From Comamonas sp. (GTDB lineage: Bacteria > Pseudomonadota > Gammaproteobacteria > Burkholderiales > Burkholderiaceae_C), in the NCBI GenBank assembly GCA_019236485.1, contig JAFAIY010000339.1, positions 1 through 5,112 of the forward strand: a stretch of 5,112 nt of DNA. Direction: 5' to 3'. Shown here one piece after another: positions 1-5,039 of the stretch; positions within the stretch are counted from its first letter, which is position 1, and each line of letters starts with the position of its first letter. Position numbers and translations under genes: made by a program. Below the pieces are notes generated by a model. The model had not been told where the DNA came from and searched no databases. It saw only the letters and a program-made list of their open reading frames with translations.

Positions 1-1
1 C

Positions 2-190
2 CCCTTGGTGCTGGACAACCTGGTGGCCGACATCATGCCGGCCAGCCAGCGCAGCGATCTGACGCCTGCGTTCAGCTTCAACGGCCAGGGCATTTATGTG
101 GCGGGGTCCAGCAAGGCGGCTCCGGTGGATCGCATCAGCCGTTGGCGGGGACTGCTGTCGCGGATGCAGCAAGAGGGCTTCATGCCATGA
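2..190 (+). CDS. lapG: LapG-type periplasmic cysteine protease (transglutaminase-like, Peptidase_C93), 3' end only
   Basis: This is a 5'-truncated gene: the frame is open from the window edge and gives 62 codons before TGA at 188-190. The fragment starts P-L-V-L-D-N-L and ends in an R-W-R-G-L-L-x-R-M-Q-Q-E-G-F tail. Both match the C-terminal part of bacterial transglutaminase-like cysteine proteases of the LapG family. LapG is known to be a periplasmic, calcium-dependent protease that clips the N-terminal retention module of a giant surface adhesin and so triggers biofilm dispersal. The Asp in the V-L-D-N segment is probably the Asp of the Cys-His-Asp triad; the Cys and His lie upstream of the window. 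The call is strengthened by the lapD-like gene 121 nt downstream on the same strand, the standard partner. The identification rests on a short fragment plus context; the alternative is another member of the same protease family. Confidence 0.8.
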   Translation, partial: PLVLDNLVADIMPASQRSDLTPAFSFNGQGIYVAGSSKAAPVDRISRWRGLLSRMQQEGFMP

Positions 191-297
191 AGGCGTCGCT
201 TGGCTGGAGGAGGCACGCTGCAGCTTGCGCTTTCCGCGCATGCGGGGTCAGGGCGCACGGGACTGCGGCAGGCAGCGTGATGGATGATTTGGTAATC

Positions 298-303
298 GAA
301 AGG
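298..303 (+). promoter_or_regulatory. Ribosome binding site of lapD
   Basis: GAAAGG lies 8 nt before the ATG at 312. It supports this start over internal ones and shows that lapD has its own ribosome entry site and need not rely on coupling to lapG. Confidence 0.5.
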
Positions 304-311
304 CGGCAAAC

Positions 312-2264
312 ATGTCTTTGTTGAAGCAGCTACTGCTTAGCGTGACGGTGGCGATCTTGGCCATCCTCAGTGGCACGCTGGCATTCAGCATCGGAGCGGC
401 GAAGCAGTATCTGGACGGACAGCTGCAGTCGGAAAGCGAGAACGCGGCCTCGTCGCTGGCGCTCTCGCTGTCCCAGCCGTCGAACCAAGACCCGGTGACC
501 CAGGAGTTGCTGATGATGGCCTTGTTCGACAGCGGCCAGTTCCATGCGATCCGCTTGACGGCTCCGGACGCCAAGCTGCTGTTCGAGCGCAGCCGCGACG
601 ATCAGGCTGAGGACCTCAAGGCGCCGGCCTGGTTCTCGCAGCTGCTGCCGCTGAGCCAGCCCGAAGCACAGCGCGAGGTCAGCGACGGCTGGCGGCAGGT
701 GGGGCGGCTGTCGGTGGCCGTGGACAACGGCTATGCACGCGAAGCGCTGTGGCGCAGCAGCGTGCGCATGGCGGGGCTGGTAGTGGCGGCCGGACTGGCC
801 TGGGCCTTGTTCGTGGTGCTGCTGCTCAAGTGGTTCCGCAGGGTTTTGCAGCAGGAAATTACGGCCCAGGTGCAGGCCATAGACAGCCGCTCAGGGGCTG
901 CGGCCAGGCCGGCCCTGCCGGCCAGGGCGATGGTGGCCGAGCTGGTGCCCGTGCTCACGGCCATTGCCGATACGCGCGAGCGGGTGCAGGCCACGGCACA
1001 GGAGCAGACCGCGCGCATCGAGTCGCTGGAGCTGGAGGTCAATCGCGACCCCGTCACGCAGCTGCCCAACCGCAAGTACTTCGTCAACGAGCTGCGCCGC
1101 GCGCTGGGCGCGGCAACCGGCGGCCATGTGATGCTGTTTCGCCAGCGCGACCTGCTGGCCCTCAATGCCCAGATGTCGCGCGCGAGTGCCGATGCCTGGC
1201 TGACCTCGGTGGGCGAGAACGTGAGCCAGGTCCTCAAGAGCCATGCCGAGGGTGGCCCGCAGCTGGCGCGCCTCAACGGCTCGGATTTCGTGGTGCTCAT
1301 GCCCGCGCTGCTCGGGCCGCAGGCCATGTCGCTGGTGCAGCAGATACGCCAGGTGCTGCTGTCCATGCGCGTGACCTTGAACGACGGCCACTGGTGCCGC
1401 TGGAGTTTTGCGCTGACCGATTACTCCTCGTCCAGTTCGGTGACCGGCGTGCTCTCGCGTCTGGACTATGGCTTGATGCGCGCCGAAAGCTCGGGCCAGG
1501 CCGACGTGGAATATGTGGCTTATGGCGATGAGGAGGTGGTCTCGAATATGGCAGGCGAGACCCTGTGGCGCCAGATGCTGATGGCCGCGCTGGAAACACC
1601 GGGCATGCTGGCCCTGGCCGTCAAGCCCATGGCCTTCCAGGGGCAGGATGGTGCTCAAAAGCACAGCGAGGCGTCGCTGACGCTGCGCGCCGCATCGGGC
1701 GAGACCTTGATGGGTTCGCTGTTCCTGCCCGTGGCCGTGCGCCTGGGCCTGTCTGCGGACTTCGATCTGCACGCGGTCGCGCTGGGTCTGGGCTGGCTGC
1801 AGCAGCAGCCGGAAAGATCCGAGCTGGTCATCCGCATCTCCTTGCCATCCCTGGCGCAGGCTGATTTCCTGGCGCGGCTGCGCGAGCTGCTGCAAGCGCC
1901 GCAGTGGCAGCCGCATCTGGCCGGCCTGTGCCTGGAGCTGGATGCGCACGGCCTCATGGCCTATCCGCACGAGGTAAGCGAGTTCTGCAGCAGCATGGCG
2001 CTGGCCGGTGTGGGCGTGGGCCTGCGCCGCCTGGACCAGCAGCCCATGGCTCTGGTGCAGCTGCACACCCTGCCGCTGCGCTATGTGAAGCTGGGCGGGG
2101 ATTTCTCCGAGCAATCCTGGCAAAGCCCGGGCGCGCTGCATCTGCTGCAGGCCATGACGGAAACCGCAGCCGTGCTCGGCATCCGGGTCGTGGTGGCCGA
2201 CTCGGTGAATGCGGAAACGGCACGCCGGCTGCACAAGCAAAATGCTCTGACCCTCTGGGGCTGA
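312..2264 (+). CDS. lapD: LapD-like inner-membrane c-di-GMP effector with degenerate GGDEF and EAL domains
   Basis: The product is 650 aa, close to the length of known LapD. Order of parts: TM1 at about residues 5-28; a periplasmic LapD/MoxY N-terminal domain at 30-150; TM2 at about 153-175; a HAMP/linker helix at 176-240; a GGDEF-like domain at 244-395; an EAL-like domain at 410-650. The G126-W127 pair matches the tryptophan by which LapD is known to contact LapG. The GGDEF core is preserved in fold (D-P-V-T-Q-L-P-N-R at 246-254), but the signature is N-G-S-D-F (322-326) and no RxxD I-site is seen. The EAL site is also eroded: E-A-S-L-T-L-R at 453-459, R-R-L-D (572-575) in place of DDFG, and A-D-S-V-N (629-633) in place of AEGVE. 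Neither cyclase nor phosphodiesterase activity is expected. By homology it senses c-di-GMP and holds LapG in the periplasm. The ATG at 312 has GAAAGG at 298-303, 8 nt upstream, and gives the family-typical M-S-L-L-K-Q N-terminus. Confidence 0.88.
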   Translation: MSLLKQLLLSVTVAILAILSGTLAFSIGAAKQYLDGQLQSESENAASSLALSLSQPSNQDPVTQELLMMALFDSGQFHAIRLTAPDAKLLFERSRDDQAEDLKAPAWFSQLLPLSQPEAQREVSDGWRQVGRLSVAVDNGYAREALWRSSVRMAGLVVAAGLAWALFVVLLLKWFRRVLQQEITAQVQAIDSRSGAAARPALPARAMVAELVPVLTAIADTRERVQATAQEQTARIESLELEVNRDPVTQLPNRKYFVNELRRALGAATGGHVMLFRQRDLLALNAQMSRASADAWLTSVGENVSQVLKSHAEGGPQLARLNGSDFVVLMPALLGPQAMSLVQQIRQVLLSMRVTLNDGHWCRWSFALTDYSSSSSVTGVLSRLDYGLMRAESSGQADVEYVAYGDEEVVSNMAGETLWRQMLMAALETPGMLALAVKPMAFQGQDGAQKHSEASLTLRAASGETLMGSLFLPVAVRLGLSADFDLHAVALGLGWLQQQPERSELVIRISLPSLAQADFLARLRELLQAPQWQPHLAGLCLELDAHGLMAYPHEVSEFCSSMALAGVGVGLRRLDQQPMALVQLHTLPLRYVKLGGDFSEQSWQSPGALHLLQAMTETAAVLGIRVVVADSVNAETARRLHKQNALTLWG

Positions 2265-2284
2265 GGGCCAGCCGCTACAAAAAC

Positions 2285-2310
2285 AAAAGGGGCGCTTAGG
2301 CGCCCCTTTT
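2285..2310. terminator. Bidirectional intrinsic terminator between lapD and the yfeH-like gene
   Basis: AAAAGGGGCGC (2285-2295) and GCGCCCCTTTT (2300-2310) form a perfect 11-bp inverted repeat around a TTAG loop. Each strand has an A-tract before the GC stem and a T-tract after it, so the hairpin can end transcription both ways. It lies 20 nt after the lapD stop and 18 nt after the stop of the convergent yfeH-like gene, exactly where a shared terminator is expected. It also implies that lapD is the last gene of its operon. Confidence 0.92.
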
Positions 2311-2328
2311 CAGTTCTGCACTTTCCCA

Positions 2329-3318
2329 TCAATGGGCGGCAGTGTCGTCGCCGATCTGCACCCGCCTCGCATAGCGCTGCGCAAGCACGGCGCAGACCAT
2401 GAGCTGGATCTGGTGGAACAGCATCAGCGGCAGCACGATGGCGCCCACCGAGGCGGCCGGAAACAGCACATTGGCCATGGGAATGCCGCTGACCATGCTT
2501 TTCTTGGAGCCGCAGAACACCAGCGTGATCTCGTCTTCCTTGTTGAAGCCCAGGCGGCGCGCGCCCCAGGTGGTGATGCTCAGCACCACGGCCAGCAGAA
2601 CGCAGCACAGCGCAATCAGGCCGATGAGCGAGGGGATGGGCGTTTGCTGCCACAGGCCGCTGATGACGGCGGCGCTGAAGGCCGCATAGACCACGAACAG
2701 GATAGAGCCCTGGTCCACCAGCTTGATGATGGAGGCGCGGCGCTGCAAAAAGCCGCCAATCACGGGGCGCAGCAAATGGCCCACGATGAAGGGCAGCAGC
2801 AGCTGCATGGCGATCTTGCCGATCGCGTGCAGAGCATCGCCGCCCTCAGCGTTCTTGTTCAGCACCAGGCTCACCAGCACCGGCGTGACCAGGATTCCCA
2901 GCAGGGTCGAGGCCGAGGCGCTGCACACGGCAGCAGGCACGTTGCCGCGCGCCATGGAGGTAAAAGCGATGGCCGACTGCACGGTGGCGGGCAGGGTGCA
3001 GAGAAACAGCACGCCTATATACATCTCGGGCGTGACCAGAGGCGAGAGCAGAGGGTGCAGCGCCAGGCCCAGGAGCGGAAACAGCACAAAAGTGGCGATG
3101 AAGATCCATACATGCAGCCGCCAGTGGCCTATGCCCGCAAAAATGGCCTGGCGCGAGAGCTTGGCGCCATGCAGAAAGAACAGCAGGCTCACGATGGCCG
3201 TGGTGGCCAGTTCCACATAGTCGGCAAATTTGCCGGACGCCGGGAAAAAGCTGGCCAGTACCACGGTGGTGATCAGGGCCAGGGTGAAGTTGTCGGGAAG
3301 AAAACGAGGGCGGGACAT
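2329..3318 (-). CDS. yfeH: Bile acid:sodium symporter superfamily transporter, YfeH/SLC10A7-like (SBF-like)
   Basis: The product is 329 aa, nearly the length of E. coli YfeH (about 332 aa), and is very hydrophobic with roughly nine to ten membrane segments spread over residues 10-313. Family landmarks match YfeH closely: L-F-F-L-H-G-A-K-L-S-R at 46-56, G-H-W-R-L-H at 64-69, L-C-T-L-P-A-T-V-Q-S-A-I-A-F-T-S-M-A at 106-123, a C-S-A-S-A-S stretch at 132-137, F-N-K-E-D-E-I-T at 258-265, G-S-K-K-S at 270-274 and F-H-Q-I-Q-L-M-V-C-A at 301-310. It should sit in the inner membrane as a predicted Na+-coupled solute transporter. The substrate is unknown; a bile-acid role should not be inferred from the family name. 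The ATG at 3318 begins M-S-R-P-R-F-L just before the first membrane segment; the Shine-Dalgarno sequence is weak (AGAG, a few nt upstream). It is transcribed divergently from the LysR gene, its likely regulator, and ends at the bidirectional terminator. Confidence 0.9.
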   Translation of the reverse strand: MSRPRFLPDNFTLALITTVVLASFFPASGKFADYVELATTAIVSLLFFLHGAKLSRQAIFAGIGHWRLHVWIFIATFVLFPLLGLALHPLLSPLVTPEMYIGVLFLCTLPATVQSAIAFTSMARGNVPAAVCSASASTLLGILVTPVLVSLVLNKNAEGGDALHAIGKIAMQLLLPFIVGHLLRPVIGGFLQRRASIIKLVDQGSILFVVYAAFSAAVISGLWQQTPIPSLIGLIALCCVLLAVVLSITTWGARRLGFNKEDEITLVFCGSKKSMVSGIPMANVLFPAASVGAIVLPLMLFHQIQLMVCAVLAQRYARRVQIGDDTAAH

Positions 3319-3332
3319 ATCTCTGCTTCAAA

Positions 3333-3366
3333 GCCATCAAGGCGGGCGCGCATGGGGCGCGATGGC
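3333..3366 (-). other. Interrupted GC-rich hairpin in the 5' leader of the yfeH-like gene
   Basis: Read on the minus strand, GCCATCGCGC (3366-3357) can pair with GCGCG (3351-3347) and, beyond a 9-nt bulge, with ATGGC (3337-3333). On the plus strand the arms are GCCAT 3333-3337 with ATGGC 3362-3366, and CGCGC 3347-3351 with GCGCG 3357-3361. If the transporter mRNA starts upstream, this structure ends 14 nt before the start codon and could affect ribosome access. Confidence 0.3.
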
Positions 3367-3413
3367 TGCGTATTGGACACGCATTCAATTCAAAAGAGAA
3401 ATGGATTTATTCG

Positions 3414-3423
3414 ATAGTTCTAT
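3414..3423. repeat. Short inverted repeat ATAG-TT-CTAT, candidate LysR half-site pair
   Basis: ATAG (3414-3417) and CTAT (3420-3423) form a dyad that overlaps the predicted lysR -10 element. Dyads of this kind are common in LysR-type operators, and a regulator bound here would block the lysR promoter. It is short and in an AT-rich stretch, so chance is possible. Confidence 0.35.
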
Positions 3424-3426
3424 AAT
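3421..3426 (+). promoter_or_regulatory. Predicted -10 element of lysR (leaderless transcript likely)
   Basis: A perfect TATAAT sits 8 nt before the lysR ATG. Standard spacing puts transcription start at about 3433, leaving a leader of about 2 nt. No Shine-Dalgarno sequence is present upstream of the ATG, which fits leaderless translation. No good -35 hexamer is found 16-18 bp upstream, so the promoter may need an activator or be weak. Confidence 0.5.
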
Positions 3427-3430
3427 TTTT

Positions 3431-3444
3431 TGATATGAATATCA
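3431..3444. repeat. Inverted repeat TGATAT-GA-ATATCA spanning the lysR start codon
   Basis: Perfect 6-bp arms (3431-3436 and 3439-3444) with a 2-bp centre enclose the lysR ATG (3435-3437). Its centre is 19 bp from that of the ATAG/CTAT dyad, about two helical turns. It could be an autoregulatory operator site or a start-codon hairpin; neither is shown by sequence alone. Confidence 0.4.
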
Positions 3445-4370
3445 GTCTGCGTCAACTGCGCACCTTTGTGGCCGTGGCCGAGAGCCGCAGCTTCAGCCGC
3501 GCGGCCGAGGCGCTGGCCTTGACGCAGCCGGCCGTCAGCCGCAATGTGACGGAGCTGGAGCAGGCCATGGGGCTGCAGCTGTTGCATCGCACCACGCGCG
3601 AGGTGGAGCCTACCGATGCGGGCCGCGTGCTGCTGGGCAATGTCACGCGGGTTCTGGAAGATCTGGATGCCTGCCTGCTGGAGGTGCAGGGCCTGGCCAC
3701 GCAGCGCAAGGGCCGGGTCAAGGTGGCCAGCAGCCCCACGCTGTCGGCCAATCTGCTGCCGCAGTGCATTGCGCGCAGCAAGCAGCAGTCACCGGGGGTG
3801 GACATCAAACTGCTGGACCGCATTCAGAGCGATGTGCTGCTCAGCGTGCGCAGCGGCGAGGTGGACTTCGGCGTGGTGATAGACCCGTCGGAAAAGCAGG
3901 ATCTGCATGTGCAGACGATTCTGACCGAGCCCTTCTGCCTGGTCTGCCTGTCCTCGCACCGGCTGGCGCGCAGAAAAGAGGTGTCCTGGGCCGATCTGGC
4001 CGGCGAGCCCCTGGTGCTGCTGGACCATGCCTCCGGCAGCCGCCGGCTGATCGATGCGGCGCTGCAAGCCCATGGCGCGGCCGCTTCGGTGGTGCAGGAC
4101 GTGGGGCATACCACCACCATCTACAGCATGGTGCAGCAGGGCCTGGGCTTGAGCGTGGTGCCGCAGCTGGCGATTCCCGCCGCCTGGAAGAGGCTGGCCG
4201 CGACTCCGGCCAGATCGGGTGAGCCCGCCGTGCTGGTCAGCCGCAAGCTGGTGCCGCAGGTGGAGCGCGGCATCATGCTGGTGCGGCGCCAGCAGCGCGA
4301 GCTGTCGCCCGTGGCGCACCGGGTCTGGGAGCTGATTGCCGACGAGGCTGCGCGCCGGCTGGACGGTTAG
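3435..4370 (+). CDS. LysR-type transcriptional regulator
   Basis: The product is 311 aa, the normal LysR length. Residues 1-60 are the winged helix-turn-helix: M-N-I-S-L-R-Q-L-R-T-F, then S-F-S-R-A-A-E-A-L-A-L-T-Q-P-A-V-S-R at 19-36, L-E at 41-42, and L-L-H-R-T-T-R at 49-55 with P-T-D-A-G at 59-63. A linker helix (about 64-90) joins it to a periplasmic-binding-protein-like effector domain from about 91 (G-R-V-K-V-A-S-S) to 295. It is a cytoplasmic DNA-binding protein expected to respond to a small molecule. The N-terminus is canonical, so the ATG at 3435 is secure even without a Shine-Dalgarno sequence. Divergence from the yfeH-like gene suggests that transporter is its target. The subgroup and inducer cannot be read from the sequence. 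Its stop codon is 4 bp from the stop of the convergent gene, with no terminator visible between them. Confidence 0.93.
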   Translation: MNISLRQLRTFVAVAESRSFSRAAEALALTQPAVSRNVTELEQAMGLQLLHRTTREVEPTDAGRVLLGNVTRVLEDLDACLLEVQGLATQRKGRVKVASSPTLSANLLPQCIARSKQQSPGVDIKLLDRIQSDVLLSVRSGEVDFGVVIDPSEKQDLHVQTILTEPFCLVCLSSHRLARRKEVSWADLAGEPLVLLDHASGSRRLIDAALQAHGAAASVVQDVGHTTTIYSMVQQGLGLSVVPQLAIPAAWKRLAATPARSGEPAVLVSRKLVPQVERGIMLVRRQQRELSPVAHRVWELIADEAARRLDG

Positions 4371-4374
4371 CGGT

Positions 4375-4677
4375 TCAGGGGCGGATCACGATGCGCGAAT
4401 CGATCACCAGCCCTTGCGGCTGGGGTGCCACATACACGGGCTGGGGCGCGACATAGACCGGCTGTGGGGCGTAGACCATGGGGCGGTCGCGGCACTTGCG
4501 CTTTTCCTTGTATTCGCCATTGCCCTTCCACTTGCGCTCGACCTTGCACTGGCCATCCCAGAACTCTTCCTTGTGCTTGTGGCCATGGTGTCCATGGCCG
4601 TGCGCCAGGCTGCTCAAAGGTGTGACAAGCAGTGCGACGGGCAGGCAGGCGGAGAGAGTGGCAAGAATCAGATGCAT
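4375..4677 (-). CDS. Small secreted His-rich protein with APQP-type tandem repeats, function unknown
   Basis: The product is 100 aa. Residues 1-25 look like a signal peptide: a hydrophobic core and a likely cut after S-S-L-A (residue 25), but with no Lys or Arg in the N-region, which is unusual. The predicted mature protein begins with a His/Gly cluster (seven-residue core H-G-H-G-H-H-G, then H-K-H; residues 26-35), followed by a Lys/Glu/Trp-rich stretch (37-63) bracketed by C44 and C62, which could form a disulfide. Residues 68-88 are three Tyr-containing APQP repeats, and the tail ends I-V-I-R-P. The His cluster suggests metal binding in the periplasm; this is inference. I recall similar short W-D-G-x-C-K-V-E-R-K-W-K proteins in Burkholderiales annotated as hypothetical. 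The ATG at 4677 is the only usual start before an in-frame stop at 4738-4740; its Shine-Dalgarno sequence is poor. Wobble choice and the repeat composition both support real coding. Confidence 0.75.
   Translation of the reverse strand: MHLILATLSACLPVALLVTPLSSLAHGHGHHGHKHKEEFWDGQCKVERKWKGNGEYKEKRKCRDRPMVYAPQPVYVAPQPVYVAPQPQGLVIDSRIVIRP
4418..4477 (-). repeat. Three tandem in-gene repeats (21, 21 and 18 bp) encoding Y-(V)-A-P-Q-P
   Basis: Units at 4418-4438, 4439-4459 and 4460-4477 on the plus strand each begin GGCTG and encode the Tyr/Ala-Pro-Gln-Pro repeat on the minus strand. The third is one codon shorter (Y-A-P-Q-P against Y-V-A-P-Q-P). Unit-length differences in whole codons are what slipped-strand expansion within a coding gene would leave. 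Confidence 0.7.
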
Positions 4678-4684
4678 CGGAAAT

Positions 4685-4710
4685 GGCGCGGCGCGCGAGC
4701 AGGGCGCGCC
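4685..4710 (-). other. GC-rich self-complementary leader before the His-rich gene
   Basis: GGCGCG (4685-4690, or 4690-4695) can pair with CGCGCC (4705-4710), just upstream of the start codon at 4677 on the minus strand. In the mRNA this folds the region where a Shine-Dalgarno sequence would lie, and no good one is visible. It may be a translational control element or simply GC-rich sequence. Confidence 0.25.
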
Positions 4711-4898
4711 ACGGAAGTGACTTGTAAAGCTGCAAGCTTAAGGCCAATGCACCCGGGATGCTGTATCAAATCATGAGCAGCGCCTGCGCGGCTCATCACC
4801 ATATGCGGGCGTTGCTTTCAAAACCGAAGCGGATTGCGCGCGTTCTGCCTTGATTTCAGGCGGGTTATGCAATGAATGTGGCTATATGTCCGCGCCAG

Positions 4899-4924
4899 CA
4901 GCTATTTCATTGATAGCTGTTTTT
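4899..4924 (+). terminator. Terminator-like hairpin, probable Comamonadaceae intergenic repeat copy
   Basis: CAGCTAT (4899-4905) and ATAGCTG (4913-4919) pair perfectly around a 7-nt loop and are followed by TTTTT (4920-4924), which makes a rho-independent terminator shape reading rightward. On the other strand, the order AGCTATCAAT, then ATAGCTGCTGGCGC, resembles a repeat I remember scattered between genes in Comamonas, Delftia and Acidovorax. No plus-strand gene ends close by; the nearest upstream is lysR, about 530 nt away. Confidence 0.55.
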
Positions 4925-4956
4925 AGGGGGCTGAGCCAGAAAGGCGAGCCGGAAAT

Positions 4957-4975
4957 CGCGGCCTGAAGGCCCGCG
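4957..4975. repeat. GC-rich hairpin with TGAA loop
   Basis: CGCGGCC (4957-4963) pairs with GGCC-c-GCG (4968-4975, one bulged C) around a TGAA tetraloop. On the minus strand it is followed by ATTTCC, a weak T-tract, so it could be a poor terminator for a minus-strand gene to the right. Confidence 0.4.
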
Positions 4976-5008
4976 TGCCTGCTGCCGGGCGCCACGCATC
5001 GGCGGCCG

Positions 5009-5030
5009 TATCCGGCGCCGCGGCCGGATA
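5009..5030. repeat. Perfect 8-bp inverted repeat TATCCGGC / GCCGGATA
   Basis: Arms at 5009-5016 and 5023-5030 flank a 6-nt GCCGCG loop. Neither strand has a T-tract after it, so it is not a standard terminator. It is one of three stable hairpins within 110 nt, and its function is unknown. Confidence 0.55.
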
Positions 5031-5039
5031 AGGAGAGCT

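Larger units (their letters stand above)
3319..3434. promoter_or_regulatory. Divergent control region between yfeH-like and lysR genes
   Basis: This 116-bp intergenic region separates two divergent start codons. The half next to lysR (about 3381-3434) is strikingly AT-rich for this genome; the half next to the transporter is GC-rich and holds an inverted repeat. LysR-type regulators usually bind such shared regions and control the divergent neighbour and themselves. I could not identify a convincing promoter for the minus-strand gene. Confidence 0.65.

Noticed and set aside
749..1531. Plus-strand frame (260 aa) inside lapD
   Set aside because: A Gly/Ala/Arg-rich shadow in another frame of lapD, with no ribosome site and no motifs.
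891..2240. Long minus-strand open frame (449 aa) opposite lapD
   Set aside because: It is rich in H, Q, R and A with no domain pattern, and lies wholly opposite a gene with clear family features. Antisense frames stay open by chance in GC-rich genes.
312..2264. Active diguanylate cyclase or phosphodiesterase
   Set aside because: The GGDEF signature is N-G-S-D-F and the EAL catalytic residues are replaced, so an enzymatic annotation would be misleading.
3373..3401. TTGGAC at 3373-3378 as the lysR -35 box
   Set aside because: No -10-like hexamer lies 16-18 bp downstream, and the TATAAT at 3421 is far too distant.
2332..3417. Plus-strand frame (361 aa) opposite the yfeH-like gene
   Set aside because: Its H/Q/G/R-rich composition is typical of the complement of a membrane-protein gene. 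The minus strand matches YfeH throughout.
3789..4319. Minus-strand frame (176 aa) opposite lysR
   Set aside because: A shadow of the LysR gene, His/Gln/Ala-rich, with no recognisable family.
4336..4776. Plus-strand frame (146 aa) opposite the His-rich gene, with a hydrophobic stretch
   Set aside because: The Leu/Ala-rich stretch is the complement of Lys/Glu-rich codons in the minus-strand gene, which has a signal peptide and repeats. The start lies inside lysR and has no ribosome site of note.
4773..4796. ATGAGC/GCTCAT inverted repeat as a terminator
   Set aside because: The arms are 6 bp with a 12-nt loop and no T-tract on either side; kept only as a note in the intergenic entry.
5009..5035. 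E. coli-type REP element, because GCCGGATAAGG resembles its head sequence
   Set aside because: The usual flanking tetranucleotide and arm arrangement are missing and the host is unrelated. A short GC-rich match is likely chance; only a genome-wide copy count would revive it.
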